Origin: Berkiella_A sp964633725
Lineage (GTDB): Bacteria; Pseudomonadota; Gammaproteobacteria; Berkiellales; Berkiellaceae
NCBI GenBank assembly: GCA_964633725.1
Contig: CAZWHY010000011.1
Coordinates: 16,250 to 80,249 of the forward strand
Length of the DNA: 64,000 nucleotides
Direction: 5' to 3'
In this document: positions 1 through 9,444 of the stretch, piece by piece
Position numbering within the stretch: the first letter of the stretch is position 1
Layout: each line of letters begins with the position of its first letter
Notes under the pieces: model-generated
Database searches by the model: none
What the model saw: only the letters and a program-made list of their open reading frames with translations
What the model was told of the DNA's origin: nothing
Made by a program: the position numbers and the translations under genes

Positions 1-1323
1 ATTCGTTATATGAAAGCGCGACGTGAATCATTAGGCGGGTATTTACCTTATCGGCGTGAAAAAGCGGATGAGACTTTAACCATGCCGACATTAGAGGCTT
101 TCGCCTCTCAACTCAAGAGTACGGGTGATAGGAAAATATCAACCACGATGTCTTTTGTACGCATACTGTCTAGTCTGGTCAAAGACAAAAGCATTGGTAG
201 ACGCATTGTGCCGATTGTGCCCGATGAAGCTAGAACTTTTGGTATGGAAGGATTATTTAGGCAAATTGGTATTTACTCTAGTGTGGGGCAAAAATATCGC
301 CCTGTAGATGCCGATCAAGTAATGTATTACAAAGAAGCCAAAGATGGTCAAATATTAGAGGAAGGCCTTAACGAGGCGGGCTCTTTTTGTTCTTGGATTG
401 CGGCGGCAACGTCTTATAGTACGCATAATCGTATTATGATTCCATTCTACATATATTACTCTATGTTTGGTTTTCAGCGTATTGGTGATTTGGCTTGGGC
501 GGGGGGAGACTCTAGAGCCAAAGGTTTCCTATTGGGGGCGACATCGGGTAGAACTACGCTCAATGGTGAAGGTTTACAACACCAAGATGGTCACAGCCAT
601 GTTTTGGCCAGTACAATTCCTAATTGTATTTGTTACGATCCAACATTTGCGTATGAGTTGGCGGTTATTATACAAAATGGCCTACAAAGAATGTATGTAG
701 ATGATGAAAGCATTTATTTTTATATTACTTTAATGAACGAAAATTATGCCCATCCTGAAATGCCCAAAGGATCTGAGCAAGGCATCCTCAAGGGGATGTA
801 TTTACTAAATCAAGTTAAAAAACCTGCCAAATTACATGTGCAACTGATGGGCTCGGGTTCTATTTTATTAGAGGTACAAGCGGCGGTAAAATTACTAGAA
901 GAATATAATGTCAGTGCGGATGTTTGGAGTATGACCAGCTTTAATGAATTACGCAAAGAAGCATTAGAAATACAGCGTTGGAATCAGCTCAATCCTGAGA
1001 AAAAATCTAAATCTAGTTATTTAGAACAACAGCTAGATAGCGTGACGGTTCCAATCATTGCTGCGACCGATCATATGAAATCCTATGCGGATAGTATTCG
1101 TGGTTTTATAAAGCAAGATTATTATGTTTTGGGTACAGATGGTTTTGGGCGAAGTGATACACGAGAAAGGCTGCGTCGTCATTTTGAAGTGGATAGTTAT
1201 CATATTGCTTTTACCGCATTGGTTGCTTTGTTTAACCAAGGTAAAGTAGATAAAGCCGTTATCACCAAAGCGCGAAAAGCGTTTAAAATTGAATCAGACA
1301 AAAAAGACCCTAGGTTTTTGTAA
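1..1323 (+). CDS. aceE: Pyruvate dehydrogenase E1 component, C-terminal part (cut by the window edge)
   Basis: This is the C-terminal half of the homodimeric thiamine-diphosphate E1 subunit, which decarboxylates pyruvate and acetylates the lipoyl groups of E2 in the cytoplasmic pyruvate dehydrogenase complex. The frame is open from base 1 (I-R-Y-M), so the first ATG at 10 is internal; about 440 of the usual 890 or so residues are here. The visible part carries the transketolase-like middle and C-terminal domains, with family-typical stretches such as MIPFYIYYSMFGFQRIGDL and LRRHFEVD near the end. It heads an aceE-aceF-lpd operon, with 18 bases to aceF. The assignment is firm; the promoter and N-terminus lie outside the window. 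Confidence 0.97.
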   Translation: MRYMKARRESLGGYLPYRREKADETLTMPTLEAFASQLKSTGDRKISTTMSFVRILSSLVKDKSIGRRIVPIVPDEARTFGMEGLFRQIGIYSSVGQKYRPVDADQVMYYKEAKDGQILEEGLNEAGSFCSWIAAATSYSTHNRIMIPFYIYYSMFGFQRIGDLAWAGGDSRAKGFLLGATSGRTTLNGEGLQHQDGHSHVLASTIPNCICYDPTFAYELAVIIQNGLQRMYVDDESIYFYITLMNENYAHPEMPKGSEQGILKGMYLLNQVKKPAKLHVQLMGSGSILLEVQAAVKLLEEYNVSADVWSMTSFNELRKEALEIQRWNQLNPEKKSKSSYLEQQLDSVTVPIIAATDHMKSYADSIRGFIKQDYYVLGTDGFGRSDTRERLRRHFEVDSYHIAFTALVALFNQGKVDKAVITKARKAFKIESDKKDPRFL

Positions 1324-1341
1324 AGTATTGGGAGAATTACC

Positions 1342-2976
1342 TTGAGTGCCATAGAAGTTGTAAAAGTGCCAAACATCGGAGATGTGGGCGCTGTTGAAAT
1401 TATTGACGTGCTGGTCAAACCGGGTGATACGATCTCTTTGGAAGATCCTTTGATCACTTTGGAAACAGACAAAGCGGCAATGGATGTGCCAAGCCCAATC
1501 GCTGGTGTCATAGAATCTTTGGCAGTCAAAGAAGGTGATAAAGTCTCAGAAGGGGATATTATCTTAAAGATAATATCCCAGGCGCTGGTAAAGGATGCAA
1601 AACCACAGACAGAAGAACAGGCTAAAACACCTGAACCGCAGCAAGCAGTTACTAAAGTCGAGAGCGTCGTACCTATAAATGCGGTGAAAGCGGTGGAGAC
1701 GAGCGAAGATATTTATTTACCCACGTCAGATGATTTTAAGGATGTGACGATAATAGAAATCTTGGTGGCTGTGGGCGATACCATAGAAAAAGAACAATCA
1801 ATTATTGCGGTTGAGAGCGAAAAAGCCAGTTTGGAATTACCAAGCTCGCACGCTGGTGTGGTTGAGGCACTTTATGTTGAGCTTGGCCAAAAAGGAAACC
1901 CTGGCGATAAAGTTCTTAAAATGCGAGTACAACAAGACCAAGGTGCTATTTTACCCCCTATAAACAAAAGCGAAGCTGCCACTCAATCAACTGTGGCGCC
2001 TACACCTGCTATAGCCGCACCAGCGCCTGTTGCTTCTCATCAATCATCTTCATCAGGTGGTGGTCATGCAGGGCCTGCGACGCGTAAATTTGCACGTGCA
2101 TTAGGCGTGGATTTAACCAAAGTATCCGGTAGCGGGCATAAAGGTCGTGTCACGACATATGATGTTGAGCAATATGTAAAATCTCAAATCAAAGCGATTG
2201 AGAGTGGCCATGTTTTAGGCCAACCTGCAGCAGATGTCAGAGGGCTGCCAGAGCTTCCGACCATAGATTTTAATAAGTTTGGTGACACAGAAACCAAGCC
2301 GATGAGTCGTATCAAAAAACTCACTGCACGCAATATGTTTAGAAATTGGGTGAATATTCCGCATGTCACACAATTTGACGAAGCAGATATTACAGAGCTA
2401 GAAGTTTTTAGAAAAGAAAACAAGCAAGCCGCTATGGATAATGGCATACCGTTAACGCCTGTTAGTTTTATTGTAAAAGCGGTGGCTTCGGCATTAAAAG
2501 CATTTCCGCAATTTAATGCGTCTTTGGCACCTTCGGGCGAAGATGTTATTTACAAAAAATATTATCATATTGGCGTGGCAGTCGATACACCCAATGGGTT
2601 ATTGGTGCCAGTCATCAAGAACGTGGATAGCAAAGGCTTATTTGAAATTGCCAAAGAGCTGGCGGAGCTAAGTACCAAAGCTAAAAAAGGGACGCTAAAA
2701 TCTGCTGATTTACAAGGCAACAATTTTACGATTTCTAGTTTGGGTAATATGGGCGGCACACAATTTACCCCTATTATTAATGCACCAGACGTGGCTATTT
2801 TGGGTGTGTCTAAGCTGCAAATCAAACCGAAATTTATAAACGAAGTATTTGTACCCAGAAAAATGCTGCCATTAGCGGTATCTTATGATCATCGAGTGAT
2901 TGATGGGGTGGAAGGCGCTAAGTTTATGCAGCATATTTGTGCTAGATTACAAGATATTAGGAAATTACTACTATAG
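1342..2976 (+). CDS. aceF: Pyruvate dehydrogenase E2, dihydrolipoyl acetyltransferase
   Basis: E2 core of the pyruvate dehydrogenase complex; it moves the acetyl group from E1 to CoA on swinging lipoyl arms. The 544 residues show two lipoyl domains (lipoylated Lys44 in ETDKAAMD and Lys161 in VESEKASLE), Ala/Pro-rich linkers, a peripheral-subunit-binding domain from about residue 245 (GPATRKFARALGVDL) and the catalytic acyltransferase domain with the C-terminal motif HRVIDG (His517, Asp521). Two lipoyl domains is fewer than the three of Escherichia coli but common in related bacteria. The start is TTG at 1342, supported by a GGGAGA ribosome site just upstream; the first lipoyl domain begins at once after it. 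It is cotranscribed with aceE and lpd. Confidence 0.97.
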   Translation: MSAIEVVKVPNIGDVGAVEIIDVLVKPGDTISLEDPLITLETDKAAMDVPSPIAGVIESLAVKEGDKVSEGDIILKIISQALVKDAKPQTEEQAKTPEPQQAVTKVESVVPINAVKAVETSEDIYLPTSDDFKDVTIIEILVAVGDTIEKEQSIIAVESEKASLELPSSHAGVVEALYVELGQKGNPGDKVLKMRVQQDQGAILPPINKSEAATQSTVAPTPAIAAPAPVASHQSSSSGGGHAGPATRKFARALGVDLTKVSGSGHKGRVTTYDVEQYVKSQIKAIESGHVLGQPAADVRGLPELPTIDFNKFGDTETKPMSRIKKLTARNMFRNWVNIPHVTQFDEADITELEVFRKENKQAAMDNGIPLTPVSFIVKAVASALKAFPQFNASLAPSGEDVIYKKYYHIGVAVDTPNGLLVPVIKNVDSKGLFEIAKELAELSTKAKKGTLKSADLQGNNFTISSLGNMGGTQFTPIINAPDVAILGVSKLQIKPKFINEVFVPRKMLPLAVSYDHRVIDGVEGAKFMQHICARLQDIRKLLL

Positions 2977-2994
2977 GATTTTTAAGGGGATATT

Positions 2995-4407
2995 ATGTCG
3001 CAACAAACAAAAAAAACAAAAGTTGTAGTCATTGGTAGTGGGCCTGGAGGTTACAGTGCCGCATTTAGAGCTGCCGATCTGGGGTTGAGTGTTGTATTGG
3101 TTGAGCGTTACCCAGAGTTGGGTGGGGTGTGCTTAAACGTTGGGTGTATTCCTTCTAAAGCATTGTTGCATGTGGCCAACATGATTAACGAGTCAAAAAC
3201 AATGGCGAGCCACGGTGTCACGTTTGGTGAGCCTAAAATTGATTTAGATAAATTGCGCAGCTTTAAAGATGGTGTCATTGGTAAGTCTAATATGGGCTTA
3301 AAGCAAATGGCCAAAATGCGCAAAGTAGAGGTGTTAGAGGGCGAAGCCAAATTTACGGGAGCTAATACGGTTGTTGTTACCGGCAAAGATGGGGCAACGA
3401 TTGAGTTTGAAAACGCTATTATTGCCGCTGGCTCAGAAGCTGTGCATTTGCCATTCTTGCCTGAGGATGACAGAATTTGGGATTCTACTAGTGCATTAGA
3501 ATTGCGTAATATCCCTAAAAAAATGTTAATTATTGGTGGTGGTATCATCGGTTTGGAAATGGCAACAGTTTACCATGCCTTGGGTACACAAATTGATGTG
3601 GTTGAGTTCACTGATTTTGTTATGCCAGGTGTGGATAAAGACATTGCGACGCCATTTTATAAATTTGTACAAAAGCGTTATAACAACATGTGGTTCAATA
3701 CGAAAGTGGTTGGCGCAACCGCTAGCAAGAAGGGTATTGAAGTTTCATTTGAAGGAAAAGATGCCCCTGGAAAAGAAATGTACGATGCTGTATTGCAATC
3801 TGTAGGTCGCATTCCCAATGGTAAGAAAATTGGAGCGGATGCTGCCGGCGTACAAGTAGATGAGCGTGGTTTTATTGCGACCAATAATCAAATGCAAACC
3901 AATGTGCCGCATATATATGCCATTGGTGATATTGTGGGTCAGCCTATGTTGGCACATAAAGCTATTCCGGAAGGCAGATTAGCGGCAGAAGTTATTTCGG
4001 GTAAAAAACATTTCTTTGATGCCAAATGTATTCCAAGCGTTGCCTATACAGATCCAGAAATATCATGGGTGGGTTTGACAGAGATTGAAGCGAAGAAACA
4101 AGGGATTGACTACGGTAAAGGCGTATTTCCTTGGGTGGCATCTGGGCGTGCCAATGGTATCGATCGCACAGAAGGTATGACTAAAATATTATTCTGTAAA
4201 AAAACACATAAAATCTTAGGCGGAGCTATTGTCGGGGCGCATGCAGGCGATTTAATTTCCGAATTGGCTTTGGCGATTGAGATGGGTTGTGAGGCAGAAG
4301 ATTTATCTTTGACGATTCACCCACATCCAACATTGTCAGAAACTATCATGCAAGCTTGTGAAGTGTATGAAGGCACAGTCACAGATTTGCCGAATAAGAA
4401 AAAATAG
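2995..4407 (+). CDS. lpdA: Dihydrolipoyl dehydrogenase (E3)
   Basis: FAD-dependent E3 that reoxidises the dihydrolipoyl groups of E2 and passes electrons to NAD+. It also normally serves the 2-oxoglutarate dehydrogenase and glycine cleavage complexes. The 470 residues contain an N-terminal dinucleotide fold (GSGPGGYSAA), the redox-active disulfide Cys46/Cys51 (GGVCLNVGC), a second NAD-binding fold (IIGGGIIGLEMA), the FAD motif YAIGDIVGQPMLAHKA and the C-terminal His-Glu catalytic pair in HPHPTLSE. The length is normal for the family. The ATG at 2995 has an AAGGGG ribosome site. It is last in the aceEF-lpd operon, followed at once by a terminator hairpin. Confidence 0.97.
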   Translation: MSQQTKKTKVVVIGSGPGGYSAAFRAADLGLSVVLVERYPELGGVCLNVGCIPSKALLHVANMINESKTMASHGVTFGEPKIDLDKLRSFKDGVIGKSNMGLKQMAKMRKVEVLEGEAKFTGANTVVVTGKDGATIEFENAIIAAGSEAVHLPFLPEDDRIWDSTSALELRNIPKKMLIIGGGIIGLEMATVYHALGTQIDVVEFTDFVMPGVDKDIATPFYKFVQKRYNNMWFNTKVVGATASKKGIEVSFEGKDAPGKEMYDAVLQSVGRIPNGKKIGADAAGVQVDERGFIATNNQMQTNVPHIYAIGDIVGQPMLAHKAIPEGRLAAEVISGKKHFFDAKCIPSVAYTDPEISWVGLTEIEAKKQGIDYGKGVFPWVASGRANGIDRTEGMTKILFCKKTHKILGGAIVGAHAGDLISELALAIEMGCEAEDLSLTIHPHPTLSETIMQACEVYEGTVTDLPNKKK

Positions 4408-4416
4408 CTAAATATT

Positions 4417-4443
4417 CCCTCTTTATTGTTAAAATAAAGGGGG
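4417..4443. terminator. Convergent hairpin between lpdA and the VanZ-like gene
   Basis: An 11-bp stem (CCCTCTTTATT pairing with AATAAAGGGGG, one G-T pair) with a short loop sits between the lpdA stop and the stop codon of the reverse-strand gene. The upstream side is A-rich and the downstream side T-rich, so it could end transcription from both directions. This is seen in the sequence; activity is inferred. Confidence 0.75.
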
Positions 4444-5304
4444 TTACTTCTTAAGCTGCACTAACCAAGTAATCACAGCACCCAATACCACTGCACTGGT
4501 TAATCCCCCCAGAGATTCTATAGATATATATCTTGAGATAATCAATATTTTCAAGCATAGTATTGTTGCGATTAAGAGCAGCAGTAAACAAATACGATAG
4601 TTGGGTTTGAATAAAATAAATCCCGCAATATACAATCCAATACCCTGAACAAAATATTTGATAAAGTGGTTGGTGTGAAAAATATCAGGATTATGCCAAA
4701 ATACAAGTAATGGCTTAAGACCTGTTTTGACATGACTATATTGTAACGTTGGCAAATATGGGTATAGGTGATAAGCCATTCCAATAAATAGCAGCATGGT
4801 CGCTGCAAATAACAAAAGTTTGTTTTGATTCGTCTTAAATATTTTATAGCTTAATTTATCCCATGCAAACACCTGGGTGGTCAATATGCAGCCTAATATT
4901 CCCCCGATAAAACCGCTTAAGGTGTTAAGTATGACATCTAATAGAGAGCTGACTCTGGTGGTATGAAAGCTTTGTATGAATTCTAAGCTTGTTGAAAGTA
5001 CGAGTGCGCAGCTAAAGCATAATAATAAGCGAAGAACAAAGTGCAGTTTATTCTTTGTGACAAAAGCCAGCAAAAATCCCAATGGCATATAAAATAACAG
5101 GTTTTGATATATATCGAACAAATGAATTTTGTTTTGCCAGCCATATAAAAAATCATACGGGATAGGTTGAGCAGGCATTGCCCAATGAGCCAACGGAACG
5201 ACAGAAGCATAAATAATGAAAGCTGAATAAACAAACAGCAAGCCACAGCCATATAGTTGAAATGACTTGGGTATAGATTCAGTTGTATCAAAATTTTCTC
5301 TCAT
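4444..5304 (-). CDS. VanZ-like family membrane protein
   Basis: A 286-residue polytopic inner-membrane protein. It has about seven hydrophobic segments, and the N-terminal half carries VanZ-family features: a first membrane helix (FVYSAFIIYASVVPLAHW), a charged loop around NKIHLFDIYQNLLFYMPLG, and a helix containing the conserved Ser/Glu region (LSTSLEFIQSFHTTRVSSLLDVILN). The C-terminal half adds further helices of unknown role. The family is named for VanZ of glycopeptide-resistance clusters, but most members have no known function and nothing here points to resistance. It lies 50 bases downstream of the ankyrin gene on the same strand, so the two may be cotranscribed. Confidence 0.8.
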   Translation of the reverse strand: MRENFDTTESIPKSFQLYGCGLLFVYSAFIIYASVVPLAHWAMPAQPIPYDFLYGWQNKIHLFDIYQNLLFYMPLGFLLAFVTKNKLHFVLRLLLCFSCALVLSTSLEFIQSFHTTRVSSLLDVILNTLSGFIGGILGCILTTQVFAWDKLSYKIFKTNQNKLLLFAATMLLFIGMAYHLYPYLPTLQYSHVKTGLKPLLVFWHNPDIFHTNHFIKYFVQGIGLYIAGFILFKPNYRICLLLLLIATILCLKILIISRYISIESLGGLTSAVVLGAVITWLVQLKK

Positions 5305-5354
5305 TATGTAGTAAGTATACTAAATGTTTAGCGTCTCGTGAGAAATTTATTTTT

Positions 5355-8300
5355 TTATAGGTGCCTTGGTTTCTTAGCCTGGTTTTGTATTATTGCATTA
5401 TTTTTAGAATCAACTATAGGGGGTATAATCGTCTTACTTTTAAAATGAGGGACCAATAAATTATGAGCGTTAGAGTTGTTCTGCGTATACTTTTTAACAA
5501 GGACTTTGATTTCTTTAGCCGCTTTTTGATTTCTGAATTGTTTGTTTTGTTTAAGATAAAATTGTAGGTTTCGATTGTTTTTGTCTTTAGATTCCACGCT
5601 GGCAGAATTTTTAAGCAAAGCCTTAATCACTTCTTTAGAACTCAGATGAGCAGCATATAGTAGAGCAGTTTTCCCACCATTGTCAGTTTGATCAATATTG
5701 ATATTTTTGTTGTTGCTGTCATAATAATGCTCAAGCAAAACTAAAACTACATCAGATTTTCTGAGAGTTGATGCGTACATCAGAGGCGTTTTGCCTGTAT
5801 TATCAATGACGTTAATATTTGCACCTAAATTAATTAACGCTTCAGTGATTTCACTATTTTTGCTGTACATTAGTGGTGTTTTCTTCTTGTTATCACAAGC
5901 ATTAACGTTGGTTTTATTTAATAATGCCAATACAATTTCTTTATTACCTTTTTCTATAGCATGGATCAAAGGAGTCTTGCCATCAAGCCCATGTAAGTTA
6001 ACGTCAGCACCAGCATGTAATAAAATATTGACAAGTTCTATTTGGCCACTATTAATTGCAAATGTTAGCGGGTTCAAGTTACTATCAGCGTTGCCATTAA
6101 CATGGGCTCCAACCTTTATTAGATTAGATACCATATCTTTATTTCCATTTTTCAATGCATATATCAGAGGCGTTTTTTTATAGATGTCACAAGTATTAAC
6201 GTTGGTTTTTTGCACTAAAGTTGAAAAAACATTTTCTGCGTTATAGATGATTGAGTATATCAGAGCGTTTTGTTCTTGCTGGTTGGTGGCATTATAGTCC
6301 AAGGCATTGCTCTGAGATATTTTTTCTGCAAATTCATGCTGGTTATTTTCAAGAGCAGAGAGTATGAGTGGTGTTCCATCTTTGTTTTTTATGTTGATAT
6401 CTGAACCGGCGTCGACTAATAATGAGAAAATAGCTATATTATTTTTATGCATGGCATATGTTAGTGCATTTTCTCCTAATTCGTTTGATAGATTAACATC
6501 TGCATTATTTTGGATGAGCAGAATTGCCATATTGGTTTTGCCAAGCGTAATAGCAGACATTAAGGCGGTTTTTTTAAATGCATCTAATATGTTTAAATTT
6601 ACTTCTACTGATATCAACTTAGAAACCACTTCTTGATTCCCACTGTCAATGGCATGAAATAAAGCTGTTTTACCCTGGCGGTCTCGGGTGTCCAAGTCGA
6701 TATTCATTTCTATATTCATGTCCAACAACTTGGATGTAAAATCATGAATATTAGATTTAATTGCATGCATTAGGAAAGTTCTATTATTAGAGTCTACATG
6801 GTTGCAATCGAAATTTTCATGCTCAATAAGCTTGTTGAAAAAATATAGATTTTGGCACTCTATTGCATGTATAACCATTTCATTCGTATTAAAAGTGCAG
6901 GATATTAACTTGTTGAAAGCATCCTCGTTATGATGTTTTATGGCACATTTCAATAGGCTTTCACCATGTTCATTTTTTATTAAATCATTCATATTGATTA
7001 ATTTATCAAAAATAGTATTGTTATGGTATTGTATTGCACACTTCAATAGGCTTTCACTATATTGCGTAACTGTATCTATCGTTAGGTATTCTTCAATTAT
7101 TTGTATGGCTGCTTCAGTTTGATTTTCCATTAGGCAGTCATTTATTAAGGTTTCCACATCAATGTTTAACAATAGCAAATAACTGTGATTTGACAGGTCA
7201 TCTAAAAGGCGTTTCTTTTTTTCGGGGTTGATTAAAAAGTTACTAATGTTTTTGATTATATCGTATATTTCCTTTTTTCTAGGGTGTTCATCAGTTTGAC
7301 TTTGTATTAGTTCAATAAGTCTATCATTATTGTTTAAGATTGCATGTTCAATCATTTCAACAAAAGCTTTGCTAATGGGGTTGGTTTCAAGCTGTATATT
7401 AATAAATGGCAACGCAGAGTCTGGTATATCTTCACTATTTTCCCATCCGAAAAAATATGGTGTTTTTTGGTTGAAAATAGGGAGCTGCCTTTTTAAGGCA
7501 TCTGAGTATTCTCCATAATTTATGAATTCCTCTAGGTTGGATTGGTTCTCTGCGACCGCTTCAAGCATTTGTTCTCCAATACCAGAACCTTGGCCACATA
7601 AAACTTTTTTTATGGATTCATTCTCATTGACTAGCACTTCACTAAGCCGGCCAAACATTTTTGTTGCGGCTGGAATGTTTTTTTCTTCACTGACTTCAAT
7701 GGAATCAAGAACAATATTCCCTTTTTTACTACGCCATGCCCACGCTTGAGCTAATATTGGGTCATTAATGGATGGGTTTTTAAAGTCTCCTTCACATAAT
7801 ATGTAGAACCCACTATTATCATTTGTTAAACCATAAATTACGCAAGGTTCACCAGCTTCGCCAGATAAGGATTGGCAACAATTTGTAAGTTTTCCTAAAC
7901 ATGCTGCTTTAGCAGCATAAATTTCTTGATCAATTGGCATTTTCATTAAATAGTAATTTGGAAGCTCTAGTTTATTTCCATCAATTAAAATATTTGGTAT
8001 TTTTTCATCGCTATTAACTATTTTAAGAGTGTTAAATTTCGCAAAATCTTTTCTATTCAAACCATTTTTTATAAATATATTGTAAGTAGGGCTCTCCATC
8101 AGATACTTTTCGTAATAAGCTTTGAGAGCTGTTATGGTAATGCTGCTGTTAAAGGGACTCCCAAGATTTGCTCGCTCAAGTTGTGCCGCTGAATGTTCTG
8201 CAATTAAGTGTCTATATTCTTTTTCTTCTTCTGTAGTTAGCGAACCATGCTTTTTCTTTAACACGGTCACTTTTCTATTTAAGGCTTGAATTTTTTTCTC

Positions 8301-8912
8301 CATGTTAGAAATCAGCTTTGCGTTGGGTCGTTTACTTTTATTTTTGGGACATGTTGTTGTGATGAGACTTTCTATATCCTCAGAGTGGGGAAGAATGGAT
8401 TCTCTAAAGGAATCATCTAGCAAATTTTTCTCAGCTAACGACTTCCAACTTGGCCAGCTTTTTTTATTCATCATGTTTGGGATGTGAAATAAGCAAGCAT
8501 CGTACATAAAAGAATTTGAGTTTTTGTGTTGTTTTGTAAAATTCAATAGATATTTTAGAGCTTTAGACCTGTTTGGGAATATTTTACTTAGTTTTTCAGC
8601 GTGCTCTTCTGCTATGCCTTTTCTCTCAAGCGCACAAATAAGGTTTGTCCAAGGTAGCATTTCATCAGCAACATGGTTGTTTTTACTTTTGGGTGAGGTT
8701 AGGTGGTATTTTTTTATGCTTTCAAATAGTTCATCAAGATTTTGTTCTGCGCTATTTATTTCTTTGAATTCATCCATACTTTTGATTTTGAATATCATTT
8801 TGGCAGCTTCGGCCAATATACTGTCTATATTATCGTTATTATTAGATTTGGATGCAGAAAATATTTTCTTCTCTATTTCTTGCAGTTTTTGAAAAATATC
8901 TTGTGATATCAT
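5355..8912 (-). CDS. Large ankyrin-repeat protein with an unknown N-terminal domain
   Basis: A 1185-residue protein. From about residue 600 to 1140 it is a long run of ankyrin repeats, more than a dozen, recognisable by recurring G-x-T-(A/P)-L-x-x-A and LL-x-x-G-A-(D/N)-V-N motifs. Such arrays bind proteins and are typical of effectors of intracellular bacteria. The N-terminal 500 residues are not ankyrin: they begin with an acidic helical region and contain a cysteine-rich stretch (CLGKLTNCCQSLSGEAGEPC) followed by AQAWAWRSKKGNIVLDSIEV, which I do not recognise as a named family. There is no signal peptide or membrane segment, and the C-terminus is basic and Asn-rich. Secretion as an effector is an inference from domain type alone. 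Confidence 0.88.
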   Translation of the reverse strand: MISQDIFQKLQEIEKKIFSASKSNNNDNIDSILAEAAKMIFKIKSMDEFKEINSAEQNLDELFESIKKYHLTSPKSKNNHVADEMLPWTNLICALERKGIAEEHAEKLSKIFPNRSKALKYLLNFTKQHKNSNSFMYDACLFHIPNMMNKKSWPSWKSLAEKNLLDDSFRESILPHSEDIESLITTTCPKNKSKRPNAKLISNMEKKIQALNRKVTVLKKKHGSLTTEEEKEYRHLIAEHSAAQLERANLGSPFNSSITITALKAYYEKYLMESPTYNIFIKNGLNRKDFAKFNTLKIVNSDEKIPNILIDGNKLELPNYYLMKMPIDQEIYAAKAACLGKLTNCCQSLSGEAGEPCVIYGLTNDNSGFYILCEGDFKNPSINDPILAQAWAWRSKKGNIVLDSIEVSEEKNIPAATKMFGRLSEVLVNENESIKKVLCGQGSGIGEQMLEAVAENQSNLEEFINYGEYSDALKRQLPIFNQKTPYFFGWENSEDIPDSALPFINIQLETNPISKAFVEMIEHAILNNNDRLIELIQSQTDEHPRKKEIYDIIKNISNFLINPEKKKRLLDDLSNHSYLLLLNIDVETLINDCLMENQTEAAIQIIEEYLTIDTVTQYSESLLKCAIQYHNNTIFDKLINMNDLIKNEHGESLLKCAIKHHNEDAFNKLISCTFNTNEMVIHAIECQNLYFFNKLIEHENFDCNHVDSNNRTFLMHAIKSNIHDFTSKLLDMNIEMNIDLDTRDRQGKTALFHAIDSGNQEVVSKLISVEVNLNILDAFKKTALMSAITLGKTNMAILLIQNNADVNLSNELGENALTYAMHKNNIAIFSLLVDAGSDINIKNKDGTPLILSALENNQHEFAEKISQSNALDYNATNQQEQNALIYSIIYNAENVFSTLVQKTNVNTCDIYKKTPLIYALKNGNKDMVSNLIKVGAHVNGNADSNLNPLTFAINSGQIELVNILLHAGADVNLHGLDGKTPLIHAIEKGNKEIVLALLNKTNVNACDNKKKTPLMYSKNSEITEALINLGANINVIDNTGKTPLMYASTLRKSDVVLVLLEHYYDSNNKNINIDQTDNGGKTALLYAAHLSSKEVIKALLKNSASVESKDKNNRNLQFYLKQNKQFRNQKAAKEIKVLVKKYTQNNSNAHNLLVPHFKSKTIIPPIVDSKNNAIIQNQAKKPRHL

Positions 8913-9066
8913 AAGGTTGCCCCGTATGTTCTTCAGCGTACTAAGAATTTCTGGTTTTATGTTAGGCCTAGTCGGGTTAAAAGTTGGACATAAGAGGTAG
9001 CATTTAAGTTTCAGTTGTTTTTAAAAATATTAAAGTTACGTCCAATGTGAGGCATCGATGGGTTAA

Positions 9067-9104
9067 TGGATTAACAGGGATTAACAGGACGGGATTAACA
9101 GGAC
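9067..9104. repeat. Tandem 14-bp repeat GGGATTAACAGGAC
   Basis: Two exact copies of GGGATTAACAGGAC are adjacent at 9077-9104, preceded by a partial copy (TGGATTAACAG). The array runs into AGGACAGCC, a string also found in the inverted repeats around the transposase at 44112-45377, so it may be a degraded dispersed element. The repeat is plain; the link is weak. Confidence 0.7.
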
Positions 9105-9211
9105 AGCCACGATAAGTTGAACGCCTTGATGCTGTAACCACTACTACGTTAATGTACAGTATGATTTATTAAACTGAATTGAAAATGGGTTGAAAATTTC
9201 CCTTTGCCTAT

Positions 9212-9332
9212 TATGTGTTAGAATATTGCCTAAATATATTAAGATGGTTATGTTTAGGTGCTGTTGGTAATATTATTACTGACATTCTTACTGAGATTTT
9301 ATTGCTTGCAGTATGTGTTAGAAAGTTGTCTA
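9212..9332. repeat. Pair of imperfect direct repeats upstream of putP
   Basis: TATGTGTTAGAATATTGCCTA at 9212-9232 recurs as TATGTGTTAGAAAGTTGTCTA at 9312-9332, with 18 of 21 bases identical and starts exactly 100 bases apart. The position upstream of putP would suit regulator binding sites on one DNA face, but this is inference from spacing only. Confidence 0.5.
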
Positions 9333-9444
9333 CAATGTCGAATGCTTTTGTTTATCACTGCCTAATGCCAATATTATTTTAGTTTGCTGACAGTTAGCGG
9401 CGTAGGTTTTAGATTTTTATTTTATAAGGTGCAAAATTAGATTT

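Larger units (their letters stand above)
8913..9444. other. 532-bp intergenic region with short repeats
   Basis: I see no gene here. The region separates the divergent ankyrin gene and putP and so should carry both promoters. It holds a 14-bp tandem repeat at 9077-9104 and a pair of imperfect 21-bp direct repeats whose starts are exactly 100 bases apart (9212 and 9312). A CTGACA box near 9387 is a possible -35 element for putP, without a clear -10. Confidence 0.6.

Noticed and set aside
5791..6183. Forward-strand open frame within the ankyrin gene
   Set aside because: It is antisense to a repeat-rich coding region, has no ribosome site and no recognisable protein pattern; several similar antisense frames in this gene, acnA and the 61600 gene were dropped for the same reason.
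9067..9104. Short CRISPR-like repeats
   Set aside because: The repeats are 14 bases, adjacent, without spacers and without cas genes.
9126..9141. TTGATGCTGTAACCAC as a Ter site for the Tus-like protein
   Set aside because: About 11 of 16 positions fit the Escherichia coli consensus, but similar partial fits (for example near 4734-4749 and 36853-36869) occur by chance in AT-rich DNA, and the binding preference of this protein is unknown.
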